A DNA stretch of 64,000 bases from Jiella flava (GTDB lineage: Bacteria > Pseudomonadota > Alphaproteobacteria > Rhizobiales > Rhizobiaceae): NCBI RefSeq assembly GCF_017349315.1, contig NZ_JAFMPP010000008.1, positions 1 to 64,000 on the forward strand, read 5' to 3'. Below, one piece after another: positions 41,558 through 50,207 of the stretch (its first letter is position 1; each line of letters begins with the position of its first letter). Made by a program: the position numbers and the translations under genes. The notes beneath the pieces are model-generated. The model did no database searches, was not told where the DNA came from, and was given only the letters and a program-made list of their open reading frames with translations.

Positions 41558-43849
41558 ATGACGATCAGTTTCCTGGACGACGCCCGATATTCGAACCGCG
41601 TGACCGCTCCGGTGGCTCCGATTCTCGACGCGCCCGCGGATCCTGAAGGGGGCTTCGGCCTTGCCGATATCGGCCGCTTGATGAAGCGCCGGCGGGCATT
41701 GATCATGCTCTTCGTGCTGATCGGCACGCTCGCCTCGGCGGCGGCGGCCATTGTGGTGCCGAAGACCTACACCGCCACCTCGACGATCGTTCTCAGGCCC
41801 GATGATCCGAACCTTCTGGAAGACCGGCTCGACCAGCAAAGCCTTGTCCCGGCGAGCCGCGCACAGATGGATACCCAGGCGGATCTGATCCGGTCGCGGC
41901 TGTTCACCGGGCGGGTGGTCGATGCGCTCAATCTCGTGCAGGATGCGCGCTTCAACACCTATCTGGAGACCCCGGCAACGGCGTCGGCTGCCGATCTGGA
42001 GCCGGCGGTCCTGACCGCGGTCCGGACTTGGCTCGCCGGCGCCGTGACCGCTCTCATCGGCGACGACGAGGTGCAACCGGGCGCGTTGCCGGACCGCTCG
42101 GTGCAGCGCGATCGCGCGATCTCGGTGTTGTTGTCGATGATGGCGGTGTCGCGCAACGGCGAAAGCTTGGCGATGAACATCTCCATCAGCAATGAAGACG
42201 CCGATACCGCGGCGCTGATCGCCAACAGCATCGCCCGGCTCTATGTCGATTGGTCGCGGGAGCAGAAGCAGGGCGAAGCCCGCGACGGGGCCAAATTTTT
42301 GCGCAAACAGGCGACCGAACTTGCCGCGCGGATCGCCAGCCTCGAAAAGCAGATCGCCGATTTCGGCAGCGAGGAGGCGGTTTCGGCCGATCCCCGCGAC
42401 GACCTGTTGCGGGCCGCGATCCAGCAGGTCAACGAACAGCTCGGAGTCGCCAGGGCCGATCTTAGCCAGGCCCGCTCGAAGCTGGCAGAATATACCAATC
42501 GGCAAGACGGTGCCACACGCGGGCCGGACAGCACGTTGCCGAAGGGCGAGACGACGCTGACCTCGCCTTTCCTCGATACGCTGCGCGCCGATCTTGCCAC
42601 GGCGCTGAAGGAGCGCGCGGAGCTGACCCGCAATTACGGCTCCGCCCATCCGCTGATGCTTGAGAGCGACGCCAAGATCAGAACCATCCGTGCGCAGATC
42701 TCTGACGAGACTCGTCGCATCGTCTCGACCATGGCCAACGATGTCGACGTCGCCGAGGGGCGGGTGAAGCGGCTCGGAACGGAGCTTGCCAACCTCAACG
42801 GGAGGCTCGCCGCGCGCGGCCGGGCCGATATCCGACTGCGCGAGCTGCAACGCGATCTGTTAACCGAGCAGAAGCTCTACGACGTCGTTTCCGACAAGCT
42901 CGGCAAGGTGGATCCCTATTCGGACGTGGTGCAAGCCAATGCCCGCGTCGTCTCGCTGGCGGCGGTGCCGACCACGGCCACGCCGACGATCAAGGTTGTG
43001 ATCGCCGGTGGCTTCGTCGGCTCACTGGTCCTGGCGGTCATCCTCGCGCTGACCATGGATGGCGTTGACCGGCGGGTCTGGGACGGCGAGCACGCCGCCC
43101 GGCTTGCCGGCCTGCCGCTGGTCGGTGTGCTGCCGCGTCTCCAGCGCAGGCTCTTTTCGCGCCAACGGGTGCTCGCCGACCTGCGTGATCGGCCTCGCTC
43201 GGCCTTTGCCGAAGGGTTTCGGCTGATTCTCGACAGCGTTCGACGGGACTGGAACGACAGCCCCACCCAAACGCTCTTGGTCAGTTCGCCGCTGCCGGGC
43301 GAGGGCAAGACGACGGTGGCCTTCGGGCTTGCGGTCGCCGCCGCGACACGAGGTCTGCGAACCGCCTTGATCGATTTCGATCTGAGCGCCGCGACGGCGA
43401 GCCCGACGCGACAGGAACTGGATGGGCTTGTTCATCCTGTCGAAAGCGACGGACCGATCTCGGTCGGCGCCGTCGAGGGGATTGCGAACCTCCAGATCTA
43501 CCTGCCGAACAATGCTGCAGGGACGGGAATCCTCGATCGCGACGCCGTGGCGCGGCACATCCAGGCGTGCCGGGCGACCTATGACTTCGTGGTCATCGAC
43601 GGCCCGCCGCTCCTCGTCGTCGAGGAGGTGATTTCCCTCGCCAAGCTCGTCGATACTAGCGTGCTGGTGGCGGCCTGGGGCCAAAGCTTCGACCACGAAC
43701 TCGCCGAAGCCCGTGAGACGATCCGGCGCCATCATGTCGGCTGCTGCGGGTTGGTGTTGAACGGCGTCGATCCGAACAGCGCTGAGAACGGCGTCTTGCG
43801 CACCTCGCGCCAATATCGCCGCCGTTTCGCTCGCTATTTCAACGGTTGA
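41558..43849 (+). CDS. Wzc/ExoP-like polysaccharide co-polymerase with BY-kinase domain
   Basis: A 763-residue protein. The N-terminal Wzz domain has a first membrane helix at about 45-66 (LIMLFVLIGTLASAAAAIVV), a long periplasmic coiled coil (about 200-430) and a second helix near 470-490. The cytoplasmic kinase has Walker A SPLPGEGKTTVA, Walker A' ALIDFDLSAATAS and Walker B VVIDGPP. The C-terminal tail has only two tyrosines (QYRRRFARYFNG), fewer than the Tyr cluster of enteric Wzc. The Walker A' ends DFD and not the usual DxD-x-R pattern. GAAGGG precedes ATG 41558. It controls chain length and export with ExoF. Confidence 0.93.
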   Translation: MTISFLDDARYSNRVTAPVAPILDAPADPEGGFGLADIGRLMKRRRALIMLFVLIGTLASAAAAIVVPKTYTATSTIVLRPDDPNLLEDRLDQQSLVPASRAQMDTQADLIRSRLFTGRVVDALNLVQDARFNTYLETPATASAADLEPAVLTAVRTWLAGAVTALIGDDEVQPGALPDRSVQRDRAISVLLSMMAVSRNGESLAMNISISNEDADTAALIANSIARLYVDWSREQKQGEARDGAKFLRKQATELAARIASLEKQIADFGSEEAVSADPRDDLLRAAIQQVNEQLGVARADLSQARSKLAEYTNRQDGATRGPDSTLPKGETTLTSPFLDTLRADLATALKERAELTRNYGSAHPLMLESDAKIRTIRAQISDETRRIVSTMANDVDVAEGRVKRLGTELANLNGRLAARGRADIRLRELQRDLLTEQKLYDVVSDKLGKVDPYSDVVQANARVVSLAAVPTTATPTIKVVIAGGFVGSLVLAVILALTMDGVDRRVWDGEHAARLAGLPLVGVLPRLQRRLFSRQRVLADLRDRPRSAFAEGFRLILDSVRRDWNDSPTQTLLVSSPLPGEGKTTVAFGLAVAAATRGLRTALIDFDLSAATASPTRQELDGLVHPVESDGPISVGAVEGIANLQIYLPNNAAGTGILDRDAVARHIQACRATYDFVVIDGPPLLVVEEVISLAKLVDTSVLVAAWGQSFDHELAEARETIRRHHVGCCGLVLNGVDPNSAENGVLRTSRQYRRRFARYFNG

Positions 43850-43860
43850 GAGCATTCTTT

Positions 43861-43880
43861 CTGCGTCCGACCAGACGCAG
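43861..43880. repeat. Dispersed TGCGTCC-type hairpin, copy E
   Basis: CTGCGTC (43861-43867) and GACGCAG (43874-43880) pair around a 6-base loop, 11 bp after the wzc stop. GAGAGC and GCGCTC flank it, as in copies A and D. No second hairpin half is attached here. Confidence 0.8.
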
Positions 43881-43910
43881 GGCGCTCGAATGTCGGCAGC
43901 AGCAAAGAAG

Positions 43911-43932
43911 GGCCGGCACGATGATGCCGGCC
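43911..43932. terminator. Hairpin GGCCGGCA/TGCCGGCC downstream of wzc
   Basis: An 8-bp stem at 43911-43918 and 43925-43932 with a 6-base loop. A short TTA follows and no full T-tract, so termination strength is doubtful. A better terminator lies 100 bp on. Confidence 0.5.
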
Positions 43933-44031
43933 TTATGCTGTCATTCACCGGCTTTTGTGGCCGGGCCGGATGGCTCAAGGATTGATCGGCAGCGGGCGGG
44001 TCTTTCGCTATCGGACCGACGCTTGCGGCCA

Positions 44032-44074
44032 ATGAAAAGGCCGGCTCGCCTTTGCGAAGCCGGCCTTTTCATTG
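44032..44074. terminator. Bidirectional rho-independent terminator between wzc and the PL10-like gene
   Basis: AATGAAAAGGCCGGCT (44032-44047) is the exact reverse complement of 44059-44074, with an 11-base loop; A-rich and T-rich ends lie on the two sides. It serves the convergent wzc and lyase messages. Confidence 0.9.
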
Positions 44075-44107
44075 TGGCGTGTAACGATCTATCGGCGGTC
44101 AGCGGCC

Positions 44108-45586
44108 TCAGTTTTGCCGGCGCCGGGCCTCGTGGCGGCCATGCGGCTTGTGGGCGTCGACATAGCGCGCCAGGGCAAAGACGGCCGTGACGAAATGCGC
44201 GCTGTCGATCCAGCCGCCGCTCTGCCAGTGGCCGTCCGGATTTTGCCGCGCCAACAGATCGGCGACGTAGCTTTTCAGGTCGCCGTCGTCGAGGCGATCG
44301 GCTGGGTTCGGCCACAGCGCCACCGGTCCGACATCCTTGCCCGCTTGAGCAGCGGACAGTTCGCCGAGAACATGGGGAATGTTGAAGGTGCTCTTCAGCG
44401 AATAGTGGTTGGACAGGTGGGTGTCGTCGAAGGTCATCTTGTCGTCCCGGTCGATATAGAGCGGCCGGTTGGTGGAGAGTTCGTAGAAGCGGGACCAAAG
44501 ACCGCTCGGCAGCCGCACGCGCTTGAGCCAGGCGCCGGCACGGCCGGCGGCATCGAGATAGGCCTTGTCACCGGTCTCGCCATAAAGCTCGACGAGATAT
44601 TGGATGCAGCCCGCGGTCTCGCGGGACGTCACCGCCGGGGGCTCGAAGCTGCGGCCCCAGACCGGCTGGAGCCTGGCGTCGTAGGTCTGGGCCCATCCGG
44701 GCTGGGGTGCCGGCAACTGCGCCGAGACCAGGAAGGTGCCGATTGCTTTGGCAATTGCGAGATCGGCCTTGTCGCCATAGAGCCGGTAGGCGCTGAGATA
44801 CATCCGGCCGGTGTCGCGCAGGATGTCGTCATTGGTGACGAAATAGGGCGGATCGCTTGGCTTCTGCCAATCGTGCGGCCATTCGGCGGGGATCGTCGCC
44901 TGGGTGGCGAACTCCTTTTTCGCGCCGGGATTGGTACCTTTGTAGAAGACTTGGAAGGCGCCGTTGCGATATTGCGCGCCGGCCAGATGCCTCAGGCCGT
45001 AATTGATGGCGGCGCGCACCGCCGGATCGCTGTCGCCGCTCGCCTTGTCGAACCAAATCAGGAAGATCAGCGCGCTCTGGCTGGTGTTGTCGTCAAGGAC
45101 CGAGACGTTGCGCTGGCGATTGCCACCCTTGCGGTGGCATTCGTGATTCTCTGCGACGAAGGCCCGGTAGCACCACTCTTCCGCCTTGCGATCGTCCATC
45201 TCGGCCGAATAGTACCAACCGCCGGACAGAAGCTGGGTGCGCAGCAGCGCCTTGGCGACGTCATGGGCGGCATTCAGCCATTGCGTGTCGCCGGTGACGT
45301 CAAAGATGCGCAGATAGGCTGCGCCGATCGCCGGTGTGCCGGGCGGTTGGATCCAGCCGATGCTGCGGGGTACCCGGCCGCCTTCGCCGCGATGGACCTT
45401 TCCGTCGGCCGAATATTTCCAGACGTAGCTGCCGTCGACCCCGAGCCGATCGCGAAAATAGGCTGCACCGCGCTCCAGCGCTGAAAGGGCGCGTTGGTCG
45501 CTTGTCACCGCGTTGGCGACGGCGATCTGCGAGCTTGTGGCAAGGGCGAGGGAGAGGATGATGTGACGCAACATGGCGATCCCCAT
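44108..45586 (-). CDS. Exported PL10-like polysaccharide lyase
   Basis: About 492 residues with a signal peptide (MLRHIILSLALATSSQIAVANA). The body looks like an alpha/alpha-barrel. The segments GWAQTYDARLQPVW, SFEPPAVTSRETAG and RFYELSTNRPLYIDRDD recall pectate lyase family 10, which cleaves polygalacturonate by beta-elimination. In this locus it would trim or release uronate-containing polymer in the periplasm. ATG 45586 lies 11 bp after the stop of the dehydratase gene; ATG 45574 is also possible. The family call rests on motif memory, so check by profile. Confidence 0.68.
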   Translation of the reverse strand: MGIAMLRHIILSLALATSSQIAVANAVTSDQRALSALERGAAYFRDRLGVDGSYVWKYSADGKVHRGEGGRVPRSIGWIQPPGTPAIGAAYLRIFDVTGDTQWLNAAHDVAKALLRTQLLSGGWYYSAEMDDRKAEEWCYRAFVAENHECHRKGGNRQRNVSVLDDNTSQSALIFLIWFDKASGDSDPAVRAAINYGLRHLAGAQYRNGAFQVFYKGTNPGAKKEFATQATIPAEWPHDWQKPSDPPYFVTNDDILRDTGRMYLSAYRLYGDKADLAIAKAIGTFLVSAQLPAPQPGWAQTYDARLQPVWGRSFEPPAVTSRETAGCIQYLVELYGETGDKAYLDAAGRAGAWLKRVRLPSGLWSRFYELSTNRPLYIDRDDKMTFDDTHLSNHYSLKSTFNIPHVLGELSAAQAGKDVGPVALWPNPADRLDDGDLKSYVADLLARQNPDGHWQSGGWIDSAHFVTAVFALARYVDAHKPHGRHEARRRQN

Positions 45587-45597
45587 TCGATCGAGAG

Positions 45598-47766
45598 TCA
45601 GGCGACGGCCGACGCGCTTCCTGCCTGCGGCCAATCGGTCTGCGGCAGGTGCATGGCGCCCGATTGGCTCGGGGCGGCGGGCTCGGCCTGATAGCCCGGC
45701 AAGAGGCCGGCGATCCGGTCGCGCGCTGTTTCGGCGCTGCCACCGCGCGCCAAGAGTTCCAGCCCCTGCAAAGCCTGGCGAAGATCATCGAGCGGCACCG
45801 GTGTCGGCACCGCGCCAAGAACGCCCGGAACCGCCGAGGCGACGCGCTCCTCGTCCTCGTCGAACAGCTCCTCGAACAGTTTCTCGCCCGGCCGGCGGCC
45901 GACCACCTTGATCTTGACGTCGATATCCGGACGCAAGCCAGCGAGGCGGATCATGCGACGCGCCATGTCGACGATCTTGATCGGCTCGCCCATGTCGAGG
46001 ACGAAGATTTCGCCTTGGCCGAGCTGGCGTTCCAGCCCATGGGCGGAGGCCTGGAGCGTCAGTTCCACCGCCTCGCGAATGGTCATGAAGAAGCGTTTCA
46101 TCTCCAGATCGGTGATGGTCAGCGGGCCGCCGCGGGCGAGCTGGCGCTGGAACAGCGGGATCAGCGAGCCGCTCGATCCGAGCACATTGCCGAAGCGGAC
46201 AGTCATGAAGCGGGTCGGCCGTTCGCTGCCCTTTTGGCTGAGATCCAGGGCCTGGCAATAAAGCTCGGCGAGCCGCTTGGTCGCGCCCATCATGCTGGTC
46301 GCATTGACCACCTTGTCGGTGGAGATCTGGACCATGGCGAGGGCGCCGTAGCGCCGCGTCGCCTCCGCAACATTCATCGTGCCGATGGCGTTGGTCAAAA
46401 TGCCTTCACAAGGGTTCAGCTCGACCATCGGCACATGCTTCAGCGCCGCGGCATGGAAGACGAGTTCAGGGCGATGGGCACTGAACACGGCATCGAGGCG
46501 GGCCCTGTCGCGGACATTGCAGAGATAGGGGACGCGCTTTTGCGCCGGGTACTTTTCCGATAGATCGAGATCGATTTGATAGAGATTGAACTCGGTGCTC
46601 TCGATCAGCACGATCTCGGTCGGTGCAAAGCTTGCGATCTGCAGGGTCAGTTCGCTGCCGATCGAGCCACCGGCGCCGGTGACGACGACCCTTCGGCCTT
46701 CGATCATCCGTCGCAGCGCCTCCTTGTCGAGCGCGGCTTGCGGCCGTTCCAACAGGTCGGTCAGCTCGATCGGCCGCAGCTCCATCGCTCCGGTCGACTT
46801 GCCGCTGCGCAGCTCGACGGCAGGCGCCGGGCGCGAGACGGCGATGCCGAGACGGTCGCTCGTCTCCATCACCCGCTTGATCTGCGGATCGGTCAGGCCG
46901 GCGACCGGATTGGTGACGACGATCTGCCGGGGCCGCATGTCCCGCTGTTCGAGGTCGGCGAGAACGGCGGAAAAGTCGCCGGGCGTTCCCAACACCGGCA
47001 CGCCGCGCAGATTGGAGCCTTGCGGGGCATCCTTGCACAAGATGCCGACCGGACGGTGACGGCTCGAGTCATCGCGCTGCAGCGCGCGAAGATAGATGTC
47101 GGCCCCATCGTCGGCGCCGATCAGGAGCACCGGGATGAGATCCTTTTCGTCCTCGACGACAGCGCGGCGATTGGGAGCGAAGCTGCGCATCTCCTCGACT
47201 TTCGAGCGTAGCCGCAAGGCGACCAGCATCGGCATCAGCAAGAGGAGCGCGATGACGACGATCGAGCGCGGAAAACCGGCGACGCCGTCGAGCGCAAACA
47301 GGACGCCGACAAAGGCGAGCGTGACGACGAGGGCGGCCCGCGCCACGCCGAAGAGATCGGATACGGTCGCGTATCGCCAATTGCGACTATAGAGGCAGGT
47401 GGCTGGGAAGAGGATTGCGGCGCATAGCACAAAATAGGGTCCGAAGACCGCGATATGGGCAGTGCTTAGGGGCTGGGCGATGTGGCCGTCGATGCCGATC
47501 CGCACGATGACCGCCAGGGTGTAGGCAAGCGCTGCCGCCGCAATGTCGGCGGTGTAGAGTTTGGAATGGCCGATGACGGCCGCCAGGCGCTGGCGGATGC
47601 GGCGCTTCAGATAGGCAAGCACCTCGTGCCGCCCTAGTTGTGGCGGCCACGGCTGGGTCGATGGTCCGCTGAGAAGCCGGCTGGTGGCTACCGCGCCATA
47701 GAGCAGCAGCATGTGCCATCCGATCTCGGGGGCCTTCCGACGCGATCCCTGCACCTCGTAGGTCAT
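45598..47766 (-). CDS. WbpM/CapD-like UDP-sugar 4,6-dehydratase, membrane bound
   Basis: A 722-residue protein. Four to five N-terminal helices (about 70-190) are followed by a CoA-binding-like Rossmann domain (PVLLIGADDGADIYLRAL). The catalytic SDR domain has VVTGAGGSIGSELT and STDKVVNATSMMGATKR, in which Met replaces the usual Tyr as is normal for this subfamily. It makes UDP-4-keto-6-deoxy sugars from UDP-GlcNAc, a likely substrate for the DegT aminotransferase. It is first in a two-gene operon with the lyase. Confidence 0.94.
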   Translation of the reverse strand: MTYEVQGSRRKAPEIGWHMLLLYGAVATSRLLSGPSTQPWPPQLGRHEVLAYLKRRIRQRLAAVIGHSKLYTADIAAAALAYTLAVIVRIGIDGHIAQPLSTAHIAVFGPYFVLCAAILFPATCLYSRNWRYATVSDLFGVARAALVVTLAFVGVLFALDGVAGFPRSIVVIALLLLMPMLVALRLRSKVEEMRSFAPNRRAVVEDEKDLIPVLLIGADDGADIYLRALQRDDSSRHRPVGILCKDAPQGSNLRGVPVLGTPGDFSAVLADLEQRDMRPRQIVVTNPVAGLTDPQIKRVMETSDRLGIAVSRPAPAVELRSGKSTGAMELRPIELTDLLERPQAALDKEALRRMIEGRRVVVTGAGGSIGSELTLQIASFAPTEIVLIESTEFNLYQIDLDLSEKYPAQKRVPYLCNVRDRARLDAVFSAHRPELVFHAAALKHVPMVELNPCEGILTNAIGTMNVAEATRRYGALAMVQISTDKVVNATSMMGATKRLAELYCQALDLSQKGSERPTRFMTVRFGNVLGSSGSLIPLFQRQLARGGPLTITDLEMKRFFMTIREAVELTLQASAHGLERQLGQGEIFVLDMGEPIKIVDMARRMIRLAGLRPDIDVKIKVVGRRPGEKLFEELFDEDEERVASAVPGVLGAVPTPVPLDDLRQALQGLELLARGGSAETARDRIAGLLPGYQAEPAAPSQSGAMHLPQTDWPQAGSASAVA

Positions 47767-47949
47767 GCGCTAACCTCAGCAATCGGTTGTCGGCATCGCT
47801 CGCACGTGGTGTCGCCCCGATGCGGGATGCCGGTAAGTGGAGTTGAGGACAGATCGTGCCGCTGCGGTCGGTAGCGATATTAAGAGAGAGATCGTGCCCT
47901 GGATTAAGGTGCCCATTCGGTCGTTTTCCCGAAGCTTGGGGCGGCAGAT

Positions 47950-48840
47950 CTAGCTGTATTGATGAGCCGTCTTGCGGGATTGGTCTGCCATTAACCCGAA
48001 AGGCGTGTCCGCTTCGGCTGGATCTGCCCAATGGGCTAAGTCGCGGCCGATCAGCGCTTCGAGCTTGGCGATATCCGGCCGGTAATAGCCGGCGAGCCGG
48101 TTGCGCAGTGCCAAAGGAAAGGTGGGATAGGCGATCTCCCGCACCACCTGACGGCGCACCGCCCGGAACAGCGGCGTTTTGCGGAATGGCTCGATCGCCG
48201 GTCGGATCGGCTGCATCAGACGGCGCAGCGACGGCGAGAGCATCGGCTCGGTGCGGTCTTTGACTTTCTTGCGACTGGCGGCCGGCAGAGCGCGGGGGGC
48301 AAGGCCGAGGAAGCTGCGGACGTGGTCGAGATGGGCCTGCGGCGTCCGCAGCATGTCATCGTAGAGCAGAATCAGCAGACGCTCACGCGGGTAGCGTTCG
48401 AGATAGGGTTCGAGCTGGCGATAATAGAGGCCGTCGTCGAGGAAGCGGCGCTTGGTGGCGCTGTCAGGATCGAGATAGCGGGTGATGTCGCTGCCGACTT
48501 CGCCACGTCGATAGAGCATGCAGTAGTCGGAATAGGCGCGCTCGATTGGGTTGCGCAACTGGACGATCAGCCGTGCATGGGGCAGGGCGGCGTGAACGCG
48601 GGCGGGCGCTTGCGGCGTATCGAGATAGGAATTTGATTTTTCCCCGGTCAGCCGATCAGCGGCCCCGCTCGGAAACTGATCGAGATACCAGTCGAGACCT
48701 CGCTCGAAATGCCGGCTGAAATAATGCAGCTCGGGATCCGGCATCGCCACCTGCGGGTCGCTTTGCAACGCTCGCTGCAGCCAGGTCGTGGCGCATTTGG
48801 CGGCGCCGACGATGACGAAGTCGATATCTGTCGTTTGCAT
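47950..48840 (-). CDS. Sulfotransferase 2 (NodH/heparan-type domain)
   Basis: A 296-residue protein. The PAPS 5' loop is GAAKCATTWL (12-21) and the 3'-phosphate site is LRNPIERAYSDY near 95-106. The late segment has the KVKDRTEP type loop. It should sulfate a sugar hydroxyl. AAGGAG precedes the ATG. It is last in a minus-strand run with the GT4 at 48884 and Wzx. Two sulfotransferases in one locus imply at least two sulfation sites or acceptors. No PAPS-making genes are in the window. Confidence 0.93.
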   Translation of the reverse strand: MQTTDIDFVIVGAAKCATTWLQRALQSDPQVAMPDPELHYFSRHFERGLDWYLDQFPSGAADRLTGEKSNSYLDTPQAPARVHAALPHARLIVQLRNPIERAYSDYCMLYRRGEVGSDITRYLDPDSATKRRFLDDGLYYRQLEPYLERYPRERLLILLYDDMLRTPQAHLDHVRSFLGLAPRALPAASRKKVKDRTEPMLSPSLRRLMQPIRPAIEPFRKTPLFRAVRRQVVREIAYPTFPLALRNRLAGYYRPDIAKLEALIGRDLAHWADPAEADTPFGLMADQSRKTAHQYS

Positions 48841-48883
48841 CGCAAACGGTCTCCTTACGAAATTGGCCGGGAGCGTTGACGGG

Positions 48884-50194
48884 TCAAAAACTCGCCTTGG
48901 CGGAAGCCGAACGGGCGGGGGCGGCGCTGCCGCCGCGCTCGTCCGGCGTCAGTTTCCGGTAGATCCGCATGATCTCGTCGACATGGCAGGCGACGCCGTA
49001 GTGGCGCAACGCTTGGCTGCGGGCGCGTTCGGTGATGGCCTCGGCGAGCGCAGGATCGGTGAGCAGCTGCGCGACCGGCTCGACGAAGGCATCGGGGTCT
49101 TCCGGGGCAACAAGAAAGCCCGTCTCACCATCGCGGATCGCCTCCGGATTGCCGCCGTGATCGGTCGCGACCACCGGCGTTTCGAGCAGCATCGCCTCGA
49201 TCAGTGTTCGCCCGAAGGGCTCCGAGACCGCCGGCACGAGCAAGACATCGGTCGCGGCCATCGCCGGCTCCACCGGCCGGCGAAAGCCCATCAGCCGCAC
49301 ATCGACATCGAGCGCTGCAATACGCTGGCGGATTTGATGCTCGATCGCAAGATTGCTCTCGACCGGCGCGCCGAACAGGCATCCGACGATCGGCAGATCG
49401 GGCCGGGCGCGCTTCAGCCGCGCGACAATGTCGACGAAGAGCAGCGGGCGCTTGCGATCGATCAGGGCGCCGAAATAGCCGAGGATGCGGGTCGCTTCCG
49501 GCAGATCGAGTTCGGCGAGCAGCGTGCGCCTCGCGGTTTCCCGGTCTGGCCGTGTCGCCGGATGGTCGAAGGGGCTGTGGATCACCGCCAGCCGCTTGCG
49601 AACCGGAAACAGCGGGCGGCGGGGTTGCGAGAATTTCGAGACGGTGACGATCCGGTCGGCCAAAAGGGGGGCGAGGAGATTGGCGCCCTTGGCATCGGGA
49701 TCACCGCGGTGGTGCCAAACCACTCGCTTCCGGGCAAGGCGCGCGGCGAGCCCCCAGCTTGCATGGATCCGGCCATCATTGGTGTGGACGATGGCGATCC
49801 GCCCTTCGCGCAGGAAGCTGCGCATCAGCGGCAGCGATTTTCGGGCAAAGGTCATGAGTTGCGGGAGGCTGAGCCGGTGTGGCGCGAGCAGCGCGGGCAG
49901 CGGCAGATGGATGAAACGAAAGCCCTCCTTGGTCAGGAACGGCGCCAGCGGCCCGTCGATCCGATGAAGGACGATCAGTGGTTCGACATCGCGCCGATCG
50001 AGATTGCGGATCAGTTTCAAAGAGGAGATATGGCTGCCGCCGACCTCGTCACCGACATAGGGAAAGCAGACCCGCTTGGCCCTGTGGGCAGAGACTGGGG
50101 GCGCGCCGGGCTCCGTCTCCAGTTCGGCCCAATCGGTGGGCCAGGCCTCGCCATCGCCAGCGCTGGCGGCCGAGATTTTCGACGAAAGATTCAT
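48884..50194 (-). CDS. Glycosyltransferase family 4 (E)
   Basis: A 436-residue GT-B protein. The first 37 residues are variable; then VCFPYVGDEVGGSHISSL opens the acceptor domain. The donor half has ILGYFGALIDRKRPLLF and the E-x7-E site SEPFGRTLIEAMLLETPVV. It is located between wzx (13 bp upstream) and sulfotransferase 2 (43 bp downstream), so it probably acts on the same repeat unit. Confidence 0.92.
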   Translation of the reverse strand: MNLSSKISAASAGDGEAWPTDWAELETEPGAPPVSAHRAKRVCFPYVGDEVGGSHISSLKLIRNLDRRDVEPLIVLHRIDGPLAPFLTKEGFRFIHLPLPALLAPHRLSLPQLMTFARKSLPLMRSFLREGRIAIVHTNDGRIHASWGLAARLARKRVVWHHRGDPDAKGANLLAPLLADRIVTVSKFSQPRRPLFPVRKRLAVIHSPFDHPATRPDRETARRTLLAELDLPEATRILGYFGALIDRKRPLLFVDIVARLKRARPDLPIVGCLFGAPVESNLAIEHQIRQRIAALDVDVRLMGFRRPVEPAMAATDVLLVPAVSEPFGRTLIEAMLLETPVVATDHGGNPEAIRDGETGFLVAPEDPDAFVEPVAQLLTDPALAEAITERARSQALRHYGVACHVDEIMRIYRKLTPDERGGSAAPARSASAKASF

Positions 50195-50207
50195 CTCAAC
50201 GCTCCGG

